A DNA stretch of 64,000 nt. Source: Symsagittifera roscoffensis. Its lineage: Eukaryota; Xenacoelomorpha; Acoela; Convolutidae. Under the pieces are notes generated by a model. It was not told the origin of the DNA and ran no database searches. It saw only the letters and a list, made by a program, of their open reading frames with translations. Location: assembly GCF_963678635.1 (NCBI RefSeq), contig NC_087069.1, forward strand, positions 44,034,688 through 44,098,687, in the 5' to 3' direction. Positions 37,531 to 51,400 of the stretch are shown piece by piece; positions within the stretch are counted from its first letter, which is position 1; every line of letters starts with the position of its first letter. The translations under genes and the position numbers were made by a program.

Positions 37531-38628
37531 TTTCTAAATCAAGCCATCATTAAAACTTTCAACGATTATTCTATTGAAAATAGGGGGGTCACTACACACA
37601 GATGAGCAATTTGTAAACAAAACCGTTTTTTTTTTAAAACAATCTATCAAAACTGCCGTACTTTGGAAACAGGGATTTTACAGGGTTTATTTATCTTTTT
37701 GTCAAAATTAACACTAGCGCGTTCACCAACCAATTGATCAATGGGATTTTGTAGTTAAAAATTCGAGCAAGTAGGTTTCTATATAGCTATGTAAGAAAGT
37801 ATGTAAGATAGTAACTATGGAGTATCTCGGTAAGGTAGTAAATGAGTTAGCTGGCAAGTAAGTAGGTAAAGGTACACAAATTAAAGTGACTTTATGTTAA
37901 TTGATGTTGAAAAATTAAAGAATATTAATTTAAAGTCAAATTAGGTAAGTAAGTAACTAATTAAGTGTAAGTATATGTAAAATTGTAACGGAAGAAAGCT
38001 TAAGTACATTAAAGTGTAGAAATTGAGAAAAAAAGAAAGTAAATAATTGAAAAGAAAATAAAGCAAACTCAGGTAAACTTCAATGAAAAAAGAATAAGTA
38101 AGTTTAGCAAACTAAACTAAAATAAAATAAAACAATGTGAAGTATGGTGAAATGAAGGTGAAGTAAAAAAAAAAGTAAAGTAAAAAATTAAGTACGATTT
38201 TTTGTTAGTTTTTAAAAAACTAAATCTAAGTAAGGTAAAACAAAGTGAGCTTGAGTGAAGTAAGTAAACTGAAGTACAATAAAAAACAAAAAAAGAGTTA
38301 GATAAAAATAAATTTAAAACTAATGTAGAGAGAGTAAATTAAAGTAAAGTAAAGTAACGAAATTTAGTAAAAAGATGCCTAAATAAGTAATCGAAAAAAG
38401 TTATGCAAAGTAGCCTAAACTAAGTTAGATTTGAGTAAAATGAAATAAATTAGGTTAGTAAGTAAGGTATTAGGTAAAGAGTAAAGAACTAAAGAAAAGT
38501 AAGAAAGTAAGAAAGTAAGAAAGTAAGTAAGTAAGTCGGTCAGTGAACAAGTAAATGAATGAAGTAGTAAGTAAATAAGTGAGTAGTAAGTAAGTACAAA
38601 AGTAGTTCAATAAGTAAATAGGTAAGTA

Positions 38629-39900
38629 AGTAGGCAAGTAAGGAAGTAGGGTAACGAAATGTAAAGTAAAACAAAGCAAGCTAAAGTAAACTTAAAAAAG
38701 TGCTAGTAAAGTAATACTTAAGTTAGGGTAAATCAATTTGAAGCAAAGATAATAAAATAGAGAAGTAGAGGTAAAATCATGGTAAAAAGATACCAGGAAA
38801 AAGTAATATGGGCATAATTGAAAGTAGTTTTGTTAGAAAAAAGTGTATGTAACTATGGGAGTACGTGACTAAGTCAAAAAAGTAATTAAGAAAAAAATCA
38901 AGATAGCAAGAAAGTACGGAACTAGGTAAATTACTCATGAGGTAAGTAAGTAGGCACGTAAGTCAGTAAGTCGGTAAGTAAGTAAGTAAGAAAAGAAGTA
39001 AGTTCAAAAGTAAAAAAAAGTAAGTAAGTAAGTAAGTGAGTAAGTAAGTAATAAATCAGTAAGTAAGTGAGTAGTAAGTAAATAAGTAAATAAAAACTCA
39101 AGCATTTCTGTAAGTAAGTAAATAAGAAGGTAAGTGAGTGAAAAAGTAATTAAGTAGGTGGGTAAATAAGGCAGTCAGTCAGTCAGTCAGTCAGTCATTC
39201 AGTCAGTAAATAAATATGTAAGTAAGTAAATAACGGAAAAATCAACTTAGTAAGTAACTAATAAATCTGTAAGTGAGTGAGAATGTGAGTTGATAAAGCA
39301 ATCGAAAGTAAGGGAAAATAGGATGAAGTAAAACAAAATAAAGCAAAATAGAGAAAGTAACGTAAAATTTAGTAAAAAAAATCAAAGTTAAGTTAAGTAG
39401 GTGGTGTAGATCGAAGTTGACTCAAGTAAAGAGAAATAAGTGAAATACGTAAAAGATGTAATATTAGGCGAAATAAAGTAAAGTATGCATGTTGTTTTGT
39501 CTGTCTGTATGCATGCAAATATGTAAGAATGTTTGTATGCAGGTATGTTAAATGCTTGTTTGTAAGTTTGTACGAAAAGGAGTAAGTTAAGAGGTTAGTT
39601 GTTAACTAATTACGTATAAAAGTAAGTATATTTAAGCAAAGTAAAATAAATTAAGTTAGAAAATAAAACCTAAATTAAAGTAAATTAAGGCAAGAAATTA
39701 ATCAAGTACAATGAAAAATAAAAACGCAGAGTGAAAAGAAGTTGAATCAAAATTAAGTAAAAGATGGCAGTTAGATAGAGTGAGGTAAGCTAATTAGGAA
39801 GTAGGTAAACAAAAAAGAGCACGCAGAGAATAAGTAAGAAAGTAAATAAGTAAGGAATTAAATTATCTAGTAATTGATTAGTTGGCAAACAAGCGAGTCA
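38629..39900. repeat. Extended GTAA/GTAAG array with a CAGT microsatellite
   Basis: The tetranucleotide-type array continues beyond the duplicated units, with AAGTAAGTAAGTAAG runs near 38980 and 39020. A nearly pure (CAGT)n run lies at 39172-39205 and a short GTATGCATG-like patch at 39485-39545. It has no telomere-type strand asymmetry (no TTAGGG or related unit). It ends near 39900, where ordinary sequence resumes. Confidence 0.8.
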
Positions 39901-40258
39901 GCAAGTGTTCATTGAACTGCTGAGTGGCTCAAATCAACACTTCTCTAACCGTGAAAACTCAATTCAAACTATGAAAGGGTTTTTTTTGCCTAATGATCAT
40001 ATTTAATAACCAGAATTACATTTTTTTTTTAAATTCACGAAACAAAAGGTAGTTTTTCAAACTAAGTTTCAAATTTAATTTCTAATCCACTTCCGTTTTC
40101 ACCGACGACCTGAAACCGAGAATATAAAGTTTCCAATAAGCTTCAAAAACTTGCGAGTTGTCGCTTTCCTTAATCTTTGGGAATTGTCTTTTGTTCCGAG
40201 TTGCCTTTTCATGCGAATTGTCGCAGTAACTTTTCTGATCTGCTCTCAGACTGGGTAA

Positions 40259-40537
40259 AAAGATGCTATAAAGATATTTGGGTTAGATTTTCTGGGATTA
40301 GAGGGAAGTCACAAAGTTTTAAGGACTTTCAATAGTGCTAATGGAGATTTTTTACTGAGTAAGGATGAAGAGAAGCATCTCAAAGACCTTGCAATCAGTG
40401 TTGAGACCTTCTCTGTTGAGATAAAAGGTAACATCAGTTTTGAATTCATTCATTGGATGCGATTTTTTTGCCGTGCTAGCTGCTACGAAGACTTTCTGCT
40501 AGGTTACGATGAGAAGGCTACTTTGAAGGATTTCTGA
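40259..40537 (+). CDS. Possible exon or gene fragment, 92 codons, no start codon
   Basis: A frame open from TAA 40256-40258 to TGA 40535-40537 encodes protein-like sequence including FGLDFLGLEGSHKVLRTF and FIHWMRFFCRASCYEDF. It lies in a locally GC-richer patch just upstream of gene B. A CTCTCAG acceptor-like site precedes it at about 40243-40249. No family is recognised. Frames this long are expected a few times by chance in 64 kb, so support is only composition. Confidence 0.3.
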   Translation, partial: KDAIKIFGLDFLGLEGSHKVLRTFNSANGDFLLSKDEEKHLKDLAISVETFSVEIKGNISFEFIHWMRFFCRASCYEDFLLGYDEKATLKDF

Positions 40538-41302
40538 TGAGACTATTGAGACTTGCCTATTGTTTTACTGAAATATTTTCCGTTGTGGTCGCCAATTCAT
40601 CTGCGACCGGTCCTGTCATAATTTCATTTGGATATTTTTTAAGCTTCCTAGGCTCTTGTTTTCTTGTTTCTAGTTAGAGTCAAAATTTTGTGCGCTTCCG
40701 CAAGCTCAGTTCATGCTAAATTAAATTACGAGCGCAATTTACTTTGTTTGATATTAAGGTCACATCTGGTTATAGTTGTAAGCAAAGATTGTTAAGCATT
40801 AACTTCATTTATTGTTTTTTTTTCAAATTTTTCTTCAATGCTAGAATTTTTTTCATTGCTTAAAATTTGACAAACCAACATCAAAATTTAAAATCGTGTT
40901 GAATAAAGGCTTGTGCAACTCGCTGGAAGAGTTTTAAAAGCACATATAAGTAATACAATATGATTGCGTTTAGCGTTTTCAGCAAATTGTTTCGTCCTTT
41001 TTTCCAAAAAAAACGCTCCCCTATATGCTAAAACATTGAAACTTCAAACTTTGGATTTAGAAAGCAAAATATAGATTAAAATCAAAATCCAAATTGAAAT
41101 ATGAATAATTCAACATCAATTGACCATTGATTGAACAAAAAATTACAAATTAAAGGTTTCAAAGCGAAAAATATGAATACAATTAAAAACTGATGGTTTT
41201 TTAATTTTTGCATTTAGTTTCGACAATCAGCTTGACCGCATATAATTTCAGTCCTTCTCAAACCTTTTTGCACGAAACAGGAAACAAAAATCTTTATTGA
41301 GA

Positions 41303-41516
41303 ATGAAGCTCGTTGAAATTATTTTGTTTTCAATTTGTTTAATAGTTTTGATCTTCAAAATAAGGGAAACAAACTCAACAATTAATCGTATTGGTAATTA
41401 CGAAATTGCAGAAAACTCTGAAATTTTTGGGAGCATATTGGAGCTACCATCTTATAGATCGTCGAATATAATATGTCTTCTAACTTGTTTGAGGAAAAAG
41501 CAATGCAATTCAGCTG
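41303..41516 (+). CDS. Gene B exon 1: leader and first part of Cys-rich module
   Basis: ATG at 41303 aligns with the gene A start. The upstream in-frame TTG at 41297 is not used as a start. The 214 nt end before GTAAGT at 41517, phase 1. PSYRSS and CLLTCLR are the best conserved parts compared with A. Confidence 0.8.
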
Positions 41517-42399
41517 GTAAGTCAGGAACATGTATGTGTTGGGGTTTGCGATGGTTTTCTGCAGCTTTTTTTATTGTTCATGATAGAACCTTTTTTCCAA
41601 ACTTGAGTTCTTGTTTGACTCAAAAAAAATACTTTTTTTTTCATTTGACACCACTAAATAAAAAAACTCTGCATGAGGTTTTGAGCTTCTATTAATTGGT
41701 AAAACGTTTACCCCTCACAATATTTACAAATAAGAAAATTAAACGCTAAATTGAGTTTATTAAGTCTAAATTCCATTTAAAGATAGTTTTTAGCAATATC
41801 TACTTTTTGATTGACCAAATTGTTAAGTCTAAATTCCATTTCAAAGATAGTTTTTAGCAATATCTTTTTATTGACTCACCAATTTATTAGGTCTTAATTC
41901 CATTTCAAAGATAGTTTTTAGCAATAACTACTTATTGATTTACCAAATTTTTTAGTCTTAATTCCATTTCGAAGATAATTTTTAGCAATATCTGCTTATT
42001 GAATTCAACAGAAAAAAGAATTTCCCAACCTTCAATTATAAAAAAGAAATTCAAGTACATAGAATTTGTAGTAATTTTGAGGCAAATATTGTTGAGAATC
42101 TTTAAAATACGCGGGAAATACGTTAAATGTACCAGTTTTTTTGATGGAAGTACAATAGAAACTGGAATAGAAAAAACATTATCAAAAATTAAAGATAAAA
42201 AAATTGAGGTTATTGAAAGATCCTGGGGCAAACGACCAAAAGAAATATCGTAGGAAGAAAACCAATTCACAAAGTAATAATCATTAATTGATCCAGACTC
42301 ACAATATGCCTTTCAGAAACTTCAAGTAAAATTTTGATGACTTATAAAAAAAGTTTATTGGAAAGGGAGATACAACTGATTAGAGTTATGAATTGCTCA

Positions 42400-42438
<39 letters not shown>

Positions 42439-45400
42439 ATCATTTAATTAAGAATGCAAGGAGAGAAAATGTTATCAATTACAAATAGGAACTTCTGAAG
42501 TCTTTTTACTATCAAGAGAGACGCAATAATCATCAATTCAGTAGAATTGTTTAAATACTGATTTTTCATTTCATTTTAAAATTTTAAAAACATTACAAGA
42601 CTGCTCGTATCAGCGCGAAGACCTGAATCTTCCGACTGTCTCTTAAGGTCTATGGCGCAGTAATAACAATTAAAATTAAATGTAATAAATAATATGAAAT
42701 TTTTTTAGTTTGAGATTTTTTGTCAAACTCATCCCCCCACGCCCCATATGAAGTACAAAGTGATAGATTTCGCTCCTAGTAACAAATAAATTTTGGCAAA
42801 AAGGCTTCCATCAACCTATTTGGAACGGTTTCTGATTTCCGTCGAAAATGGCTAGTTAAAAAGTCGAAAGTTGTCTGAAGACAGAATAACCCACGACGAG
42901 CACAAATATTCCGTTACTTTCGTTACGAAAGTCGGAACAATAACTAAAGAGAGAACAAAAATTGACGCAATTGGTAAGCTGCAACGCGGAAAACACCAAT
43001 CATCGACGACCGCATGAAAAAAAGACGTCCATACAATTCGGCCAAAGACAATTCAGCTGATTTGAATTTCAGACAATTCAGCCAAAAGTATGCAGAAAAT
43101 TCAGCCAGAGACAATTCATCCAATAATAGTGACCGCCGCAGTCGCGCCAACATGTTGCGAGCTTGCCAACAGAGGGTAGGACTCTTTACGAAGCTAGTGC
43201 GGGCGACCTTAAACCGAGAAATAACTTCAGTTCCGGTTTTTCTTTCGAATCTAGCTTTTTGTAAAACTGGCTGAACTTTCTCAGGCTAATTTGTCTCTAT
43301 ACCTCTAGCTGAATTGTTTGAACTTCAAATTGGCTGAGTTGACCTTGGCCGAATTGTCTGTGCGCCGAAAAAAAGAATGGTTTACAGATCTTTAAATTGA
43401 TTCTAAACATACAATTATTGAAGCATTTGAAGCAATTTTCAGGAAACAAATACTTGAACCATGCTCATAGAAGATGCTCTATTTGTTATTTTTCTTTTAA
43501 AGTATTAGAGAGACAAAAAAATTATGTACTTCTAAAGGTTTTGCATACTTTCAAAAATTAAAAAGAAAAATTTTATACGGAGAAAAAATGAAAATGTTGA
43601 ACAATTTATGGAACCAGCAGGAACAAAAATTACCAATGTATTTGAACAAACTTCGGTTTGTAATGGTCTTTTAAATTGCTTTTGATGTTGAAAATAGTCT
43701 AAAACACAGTTTATTATAGTAAAGTAGGTAAAAATTATCTAGATTGGTTTTTTCTTGAAGCTGAAAAAATTGGAACTGAAATGTTTCTTAAGTTTAAGAT
43801 TTCTAAAGAAAAAAACTATTACGGAAGATGACAGAAAAGTTTATAATGAAATTAAGAACTGTTGGTTTTGTTATCAACACACATCAGAAAATAATGTAAG
43901 AGATCAATGCCATTTAACTGTTTTAAACAGAGGACCAGCTTATCATGATTGTAACATAAATGTAAAACAAATTTTTTTTTTCATAATGTATGATTATTTT
44001 TTATTTTAAAAAACATATGTTTGGAATGAAAAAAGAAGGAAGCTAACACATTGCAATTGCTTAAGCAGATAAAATATGTTTCGGATACTTTTGGTGGTGA
44101 TAGAATAATTGATTCAATTAGATCTCTATCATTTCTTTAACTAACTCGATTGAAGATTTAAACTATCTAGATGATTAAACTCTAATTTTTCAAATAATTA
44201 TGAATGATTGAACAATGAAAGCAAATCTTTTGAAAATTTTAACTGATTTGAAGATGATGAGACCACATAAAATATAAACTGAGAATCTTACTTTAATAAC
44301 GTTTTGATAGACAAAGACTAATGAAGAAACAATGACATTATTAGGCTCTTCAATATCAAAACTGGAAGAAAAATAACTGAATTACATCACATGTTGTTTC
44401 CTTAGCATATTTGCTTCGAAACTTAATCAAGTATTTTACTAAATATATAAATTAGATCCTTTATTTTGGGTTAGTTTGCCTGGTTATACCTGGGAAGGTG
44501 GATTGAAGAGGATATTTTTCAATGGTATTTTAAAAGTTTGCATGAACGGGTGATTATGAGCACATTCAACTGGTTTATAAATCAGCAGCAGACCCCGAGT
44601 CACAAGAACATCTGAAAAACTGAAAAAGCGAAAAGATTGATATGAATGGAGCGAGCAAAGCAAATATTAATGGATGAAAATGTCAGCCTCTGTGTATTAA
44701 TGCTGATTAATACTTTTTTGGCTATTTTTTTGCGCAGGCTAGTCCTGGAAATGTTTTTTATTGCGCCGGTCGCGAAAAACCTTTCCTGGGTTGCGCCGGT
44801 CCTGGACAGATATCCTCAGTCCAAAAACTCTGGATATAATACATTTCGGTTGCGACCATCTCACGCCCGGTCAGCAAAAATGCTAGGCTTGCAATTACAC
44901 ACTTGTGGAACAAGCATTTCCCACGTCTAAAAAAGTCACATAAGTCTGCGATTATCATTTTTTTGTTGTATGAAAGTTTATGACTGGACTTGTTTTTTTT
45001 GTGAAAGTGTGCGACACTATGTATAGAAGCATTTTCTACTTATTAAAAAATTTATTGTTTTTTGAGTTTTTTTTTAAACTTATGTGTAGTCCTACAACTC
45101 AAAAATCACACATTTACAAATATGAGAAAATTAATCGGTTAAGTGAAAGATTTCCACAGAGAAACTGAAACTGGACAATCGCAATGTCTGTCAGAATTAG
45201 TAGTTAAGGCACCTAAACCTGGGGGCGGGTTGAGCAGGGCTCAAAAAAAGCAGGAGCAAAAAAATTCTATATTGTTCTAGAATGTTTCAAAAGTGTCATT
45301 AATTGTTCTAGATTGCTCCAGAGCTTTCATAAATACATACATTTGTAAACAGCATCAAAGTTTTAATGTAGCTGATTGAAAATTTTTTGCTAACTCTGAA

Positions 45401-48400
45401 ATGATAATTTCTTCGATAGTCTTTACACTTGAAAACTTTACTTGTGGTTATTGAACAGTTGGTTATTGAACGAGGTAAATTATAACTTCTATTGAACTAT
45501 TCTCAATAAATATGCAGGTAAATTACACAGTTAAATGACGAACAGAATGAGCGTTTTATAAAATCAACCCTAAGCTAATTATAATTATCCAAAATTAAAG
45601 TCCAAAAATAAGCATGGTTAAAATTTTGCATCATGATACATAGTATGAAAGATCAAGGTCATGTTAAACTATCTTATATCTCAATACTTTATGAAATTTT
45701 GCACACGGGCACGAACACAAAAATTGCTCTCCAAAAAACAATGTTTGAAAAAATATGCACTATTCGAGTTTAGCCTTTTCAAAAGTAGTATTTCAAATCA
45801 AGACATAATTCATCAGTTTAAATCTGATTAACTGTTTATTTTTCGACAATAATTATGAGCGTGAAAAAAAACTCAGCATCAAAAACTATGTTTGAAAACA
45901 ATAGTTAGTGCAATTTTCAATTAATTATAAGAAATATCAAAGTCAGGTTGCATCATCCTATATTTCAAAAACTTTTGTTTTTTGAACACAGGCCTGAACA
46001 AAAAAAATTGCTCAATATCAAAAATTAGGTTTGAAAAAGTTTGCGCTGTTTGAGCTTTGCCTGATTTGAGATATAATATGATATAATAATTGAGATATAA
46101 CTTCTTGACCACTGCTATGAACGTAAAAATTGCTCAGCATAATACACTATGTCCAAAAAACTAAGCAGGGTTCAATTTTTGCCTCATCTGCCTCATTTGC
46201 GCCTCATTTGCGGTACGAAACATCAGGATTATTTTACATCATCTGCAATCGCAACAAAATTTGATTTTTGAGCTCTGGTAAGAATATAAAAATTACTCAA
46301 CAACAAAATCAATGTCAATGTAAGATGATCTTGATTTATCAAGGTCATCTTTCATTATCTTATGACTCATTAAAAGTCAACTTCTTGACCACTGGTATGA
46401 ACGTAAATCTATGCTTGAAAAAACAATGCACTGTTTGAATTGCTTCAGCATATAAAGCATGTTTAATCATGCATCTATAAAGTATGTTTAATCATAAAAT
46501 AAAATATTTTTCATCATATAAAGTTTGTTTAGTATGTTTAACGCAAGAAAATGAACAAAAGAATTGATCAGCAAGAAAAACGATGCCTAAAATTTTTTTT
46601 TCTGTGCGTAACTTGCTTCAAGATAAGTAGTATGACTCATCACGTTCATTTTGATCTCTCTGCTATCCTATTTTTGAGGGGTTTTGAGCATAAAAAGATA
46701 AATAAAAACTAAAGAGATTGATGCTCAATAATGAAAACTTAAAAATTAAACATCAGTCGGTTTCGCGTCATCATATTTGATTTGACTCATCTCGCACACT
46801 TCAAAACATTTTTTATCTCAGATTTTTTTTCTCATGAGTATGTCTGAATTATGACTCTTTAAGTTCATGTCACATCAATTACCAGCTCAGTCATTTTATA
46901 GCGAACCCTTGAAAATCAAAACTGCTCAGCCCCAATGAATATGGTACAAAAAGTGAACATTATTCCTTTTTTCTTTCATATTACAAAGTATGGCTAGTCA
47001 GTATCATGTGATGTGATGTGCTGTTGCCTTGTTTTTTGAGTTTTTGGGCATAAGGAAACTTTTTTGTCTTGTGATCAAACTTCAGCAATGTTAATGTGAA
47101 AGTGTGAAAAAAGGTCTGATCAGCTTTGAACTTGTTATTTTTTTGATACGAAAAAAGACTCAGATTTGAAAGTTGGTTATGAAAAAACAATGTTTTTTTT
47201 CCTAGACACGACACAAATTTTGTGTGAGAAAAACATCAGTCTTTCACAGAAATCTAAAACCAAATTGCTTTTAATTTTTGCTGTGTTCACCTAGATAAAA
47301 TTGTTGTTCTCAACATAATTTATTTATCCATAAACACTAATAATTAGAATAAAAATGGATACAATGAGCATATAAGAACAGATATCCGTGTGTTCATATT
47401 TGGTAGTTAAAATTTTATCAAAACCGAAGAAAAAAGTTGTCTGCTTTTTGAATTATTCACAAAAGATAACAAAGAAACTGAAGAAAATAGAAATTAATTA
47501 AAGAAAATTTGAGCTGTTTTTGCCGAAAATCGTTATTTTCAGAGAAAAAGACATTGATTAAAAATCAATCGGGCGCTTAAAATTTTTTTTAGCACTAACA
47601 TACCACCTGTTAAAGGAGATTAGGTTTTTTTGAAAATTGAAAAAACTTGCTTCTGGGTAATGCATATGAATTTTTTGCCTTTCTGTCGGGTGCTACTACG
47701 AAATGTTTTTTAATTCTATCAATTGACTTAATTAAACTTTGTGATTTGTGCGAGATATTTTTTTAAGCTGAAAAGTTGATAATTTTTAGGCTCGAACAAG
47801 AATATTCTATAGGCATAAACTATTGCAAAATCTCACACAACGGTATTGAATTTTACAAAAACTAATTTAAATTAGATGACATAAGTTATTTTATTCTGAA
47901 CATGAATTTTTAGTACTGCTCAAGTAGCATTCATTTTTCGTTTTTTTTCAGATTGGGTCGTTTCTCTTTTTGGTGAAAAAACAATGATTACTCACTTTAT
48001 GTTCTCAAATTAAACATCATAGCTTAACCATTGTTAGAGAATTCAATATTTTGATTTTCAGGAACAAATTAATTGGCTGAAAGTTATTAATTGTAAGGAA
48101 GTTCTATTGTTATGAGATGTCACAGTCTTAGACTAGACTTTTTGTTTACTTTTCTCTCAAACAATTAATAGAATTGATGAAAAGTAATAAACAGCTTATT
48201 TCAGTTTTTCATTTGTATATTTTTGAGTTTTGATTGGGTTATGTACAAGATTTATGAACAATGGGTCTTTTATAGGGTTTTCAGTTTTTCGAACAACATA
48301 GGGGTACAAAAAAATTTTTTTTTCTAGTTACCACTGGTGTTACTTAAGTTTTTCAATTTCTTTCTAAGTTAAATCACTTTTTTAATGACTATATGCTTTT

Positions 48401-51400
48401 GCATTTTTAACCCAATTCCTGAATTTAATGTTTACTTTCAACTTCAAACTTGAAAAAAAAACGATGTGAGCTAAAAAAATTTATAAACAATTTAACACAT
48501 CCTTAAGTGAAGCACTAGTACTTTCTTATTTCTTAAAAAATTGAGTTGTTCGAGTTTTTTCTTTTATTTTTGGTAGAATTATGGCTTTAATTATGGCACT
48601 ACAACAAAACAAGTTCTGCAATTTAATGCTGCAAAGAGCATCTCAGTCATGTCATCTTTTCATTTGATGTGAGTTTTTGATGTTTTTTATTCAATTGTTG
48701 TTTTGTATTTATCGTCTTAATTCTAAATAAAAAACCAAAACAAAAAATCAAAAAATCGAAGAAGTTTCATAGTTTTTAAATTGCTTGAATGCAATTTTTG
48801 TTACTTCGCTCTAGTTTTACTTACCTTAAACGCAATTTCTTTTTGAAACAAGGGTGTTGATTAGAATATGATTTTTTTTTTGTGTATAATCAGTTTTCAA
48901 TTCAAACAAAATCAGAATCTTGGAGAGTTATAGCTTCCAGTTGTATATCCAGCCTCCCTGTATTACTGAAAAATTTTCTATCATTTGAGAAAACTATCTT
49001 ATTTCTATGAACGGTTGTATATTAGTGGTAAAACAGTCTTCAAGTGCACGCGTGAGTTTTATTGATTGCACATGATAATGATTACAGACAAAAACAGCTC
49101 AAAGTGCCTCCAATAAAATTTTTGCATCCTTTTATTGCTCTTGTTTTTTTGTGAAAAACTTAAGAAAGCAGGCAATTCTTTTCTTCAACATCTGTTGAAC
49201 ATTTACAACCAAATTTGAACACAAGAAAATTGTTTTTTCGTATGTGCACCTTGCATCCACTTTTAGTTTGTGTATTAATTGTTAAGAGTACTTCAATTAC
49301 GTTAAAAACACCACTTGCTTATAGCAAACATCTAAAACAACACAGCAAAACTGATAAGCAGCTTCTATTTAAATTCATGTGGACAATTGATGTTCTTCTT
49401 AGACATAATTTTATTTCGAGATTAGGAAAAAAAAACTTTTTTTTTCTTTCAGACTCAATTTTTAAATCTGAGTCTTTTTTCATAACAAAAAAAAAGTTTC
49501 ACAAATTAACGAGCTGAAAATTACTTTCCAAATCTCCAAAGGTTCATTCTCAATGCTGATCAGACCTTTTTTATTTTTTTTTCCTAAAATTGATATTTGA
49601 TAACATGGAAAAAAATGGTAAATTTCTTATGCTTGAAAACTCAATAGACAAGGCAATAGCGAATATTTTTGCTTGATCTTGATGAGTCATATCTTGTAAT
49701 ATCATATCATAACAAAGAGTATTGTGCACTGTTTTTACATATTTTTTTGAGGCTGAGCAGTTTTGATTTCAGTAGTTCACTCAAAAATTAAAACGACTGA
49801 GCTGTTAATTGATGTAACATGAACTTGATGAGTCATAATTTAAACAAAAAGCTATGAAAAAGAAACAATATAAATTGAGATACTAAATTGTGTGAAGTGT
49901 CCGAATTGAGTCAAATCAAATAAGTTGACGCAAAAATGACCAATCTTTAACTTTTATTCAAAGTTTAGAATATTGAACAAGTTTTTTGTTTAAGTTTTTA
50001 TGCACAAACTCCCTTAAAAACAAGATAGTAGATACTTTAAAACGAGCTATTTTTTTCCGCACAAATTTTCTTATTGAGATTTTTTTTTTCATTTTTCTGG
50101 TCTAAAAATAAAAATTTAGCAGATGATTTAACTTGAGTTGATGAGTCATACTATATATGAAAAAAATTGAACAGTTTATTTTTTTGAAAAACGGTTTCAA
50201 GTTTGTGTTCAAGTCTGCATTCGAAAAATTAAAAGTTTTTGAGAAATTTGGTGACGTAACATGATCTTGATAGTTCATACTACAGACGAGGAGTTGGAAC
50301 TTAAACAATGCATAAGTTTAGACTTAGTTTTTGATGCTAGAAATTTTTCATTTTCAACCCACGGTCAAAAAAGTGATAGCAAATAGCTATAGGATGATGT
50401 AACATAACCTTGTTGAGCCATTTTCTATATGATGGAGCAAAACTCAAAAATTTCGCATAATTTTTCAAACACAATTTTTGATGATGGATAATTTCTGAGT
50501 TTTTCGCCGTAATTGAACATTTAAAACTAATTAAAACCTCAGTTGATCAAATAGGAACTCGATGATTCATACGGCATATGATGAGGCAAAACTTGAACCA
50601 TGATAAGTTTTTTAGATGTAGTTTTCGAGGCTGCGCTCTCTTATGTCCATACCTGCGGTTAAATTAACAGCTAATGAGTTATAAGTTAATGTAAGATGAC
50701 CTTGATGAGTCATAATACAAATGATGAGGCGAAACTCGAACAGTGCAACTTTTTCCAACATAGTTTTTGATGGTGAGCATTTTTGATGTTTAACTCTGTG
50801 TTCCAAAAATTGAAAGTTTTTGAGAAATTTGCTGATGTAACATGATTTTGATGGTTGATACTAAATACGATTAGATAAAACTTGCACAAAGCAAAGTTTT
50901 GAAACATAGTTTTCGATACTGAATTGTTTTCTTGATTTTAAGTATACTCGAAAAACAAACCTTTAATGAGATATAAAGTGATGTGTTATAAATTTGGTGA
51001 TTCATGCCACATTTGATGAGGTTGAATCCAAACAGTGCGTTTATTTTTTCAAAATTAGTTTTCATTGGCGAGCAATTTTCGTGTTCGTGCCCGTGTTCAA
51101 AAATATCATAAAATATTGAGATATAAGAGCATGTCACATGACCCTGATCATTCATACTACATATGACGATGCAAAAATTTAGCCATGCTCACGTTTTTGG
51201 ACATTGTTTTCGATGCTGAGCATTTTTTGTTCATACCTATAGTCACAGAATTAACGGTTAATGAGATATAAGATAATGTTACTTGACCTTGATGAGTCAT
51301 AATTTTATGATGAGGCAAAACTCGAACAAGGTATACATTTCAGGCAGAGTTTTTGATGCTTTCAAGGCTTTGGTCGAAAAACTAGTATTCGAAGAGAGAT

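Larger units (their letters stand above)
32124..38628. repeat. 6.5-kb tandem duplication, unit 2
   Basis: Second copy of the 25339-32123 unit. Differences from unit 1 are a SINE insertion (32918-33111); loss of about 105 bp between two AGATTGATGC repeats (unit 1 about 26100-26205); loss of about 860 bp spanning the palindrome centre (unit 1 28395-29255) at a junction near 35316; and retention of about 230 bp of right arm (36058-36280) plus about 220 bp in the GTAAG array. Its palindrome arms run from about 32293 to 36845. The array continues past 38628 without the unit boundary. Confidence 0.85.

Noticed and set aside
31495..39900. Telomere-type or centromere-type array
   Set aside because: The GTAA/GTAAG words are irregular, not a G-rich telomeric unit, and the tract lies between ordinary genes with no higher-order satellite period.
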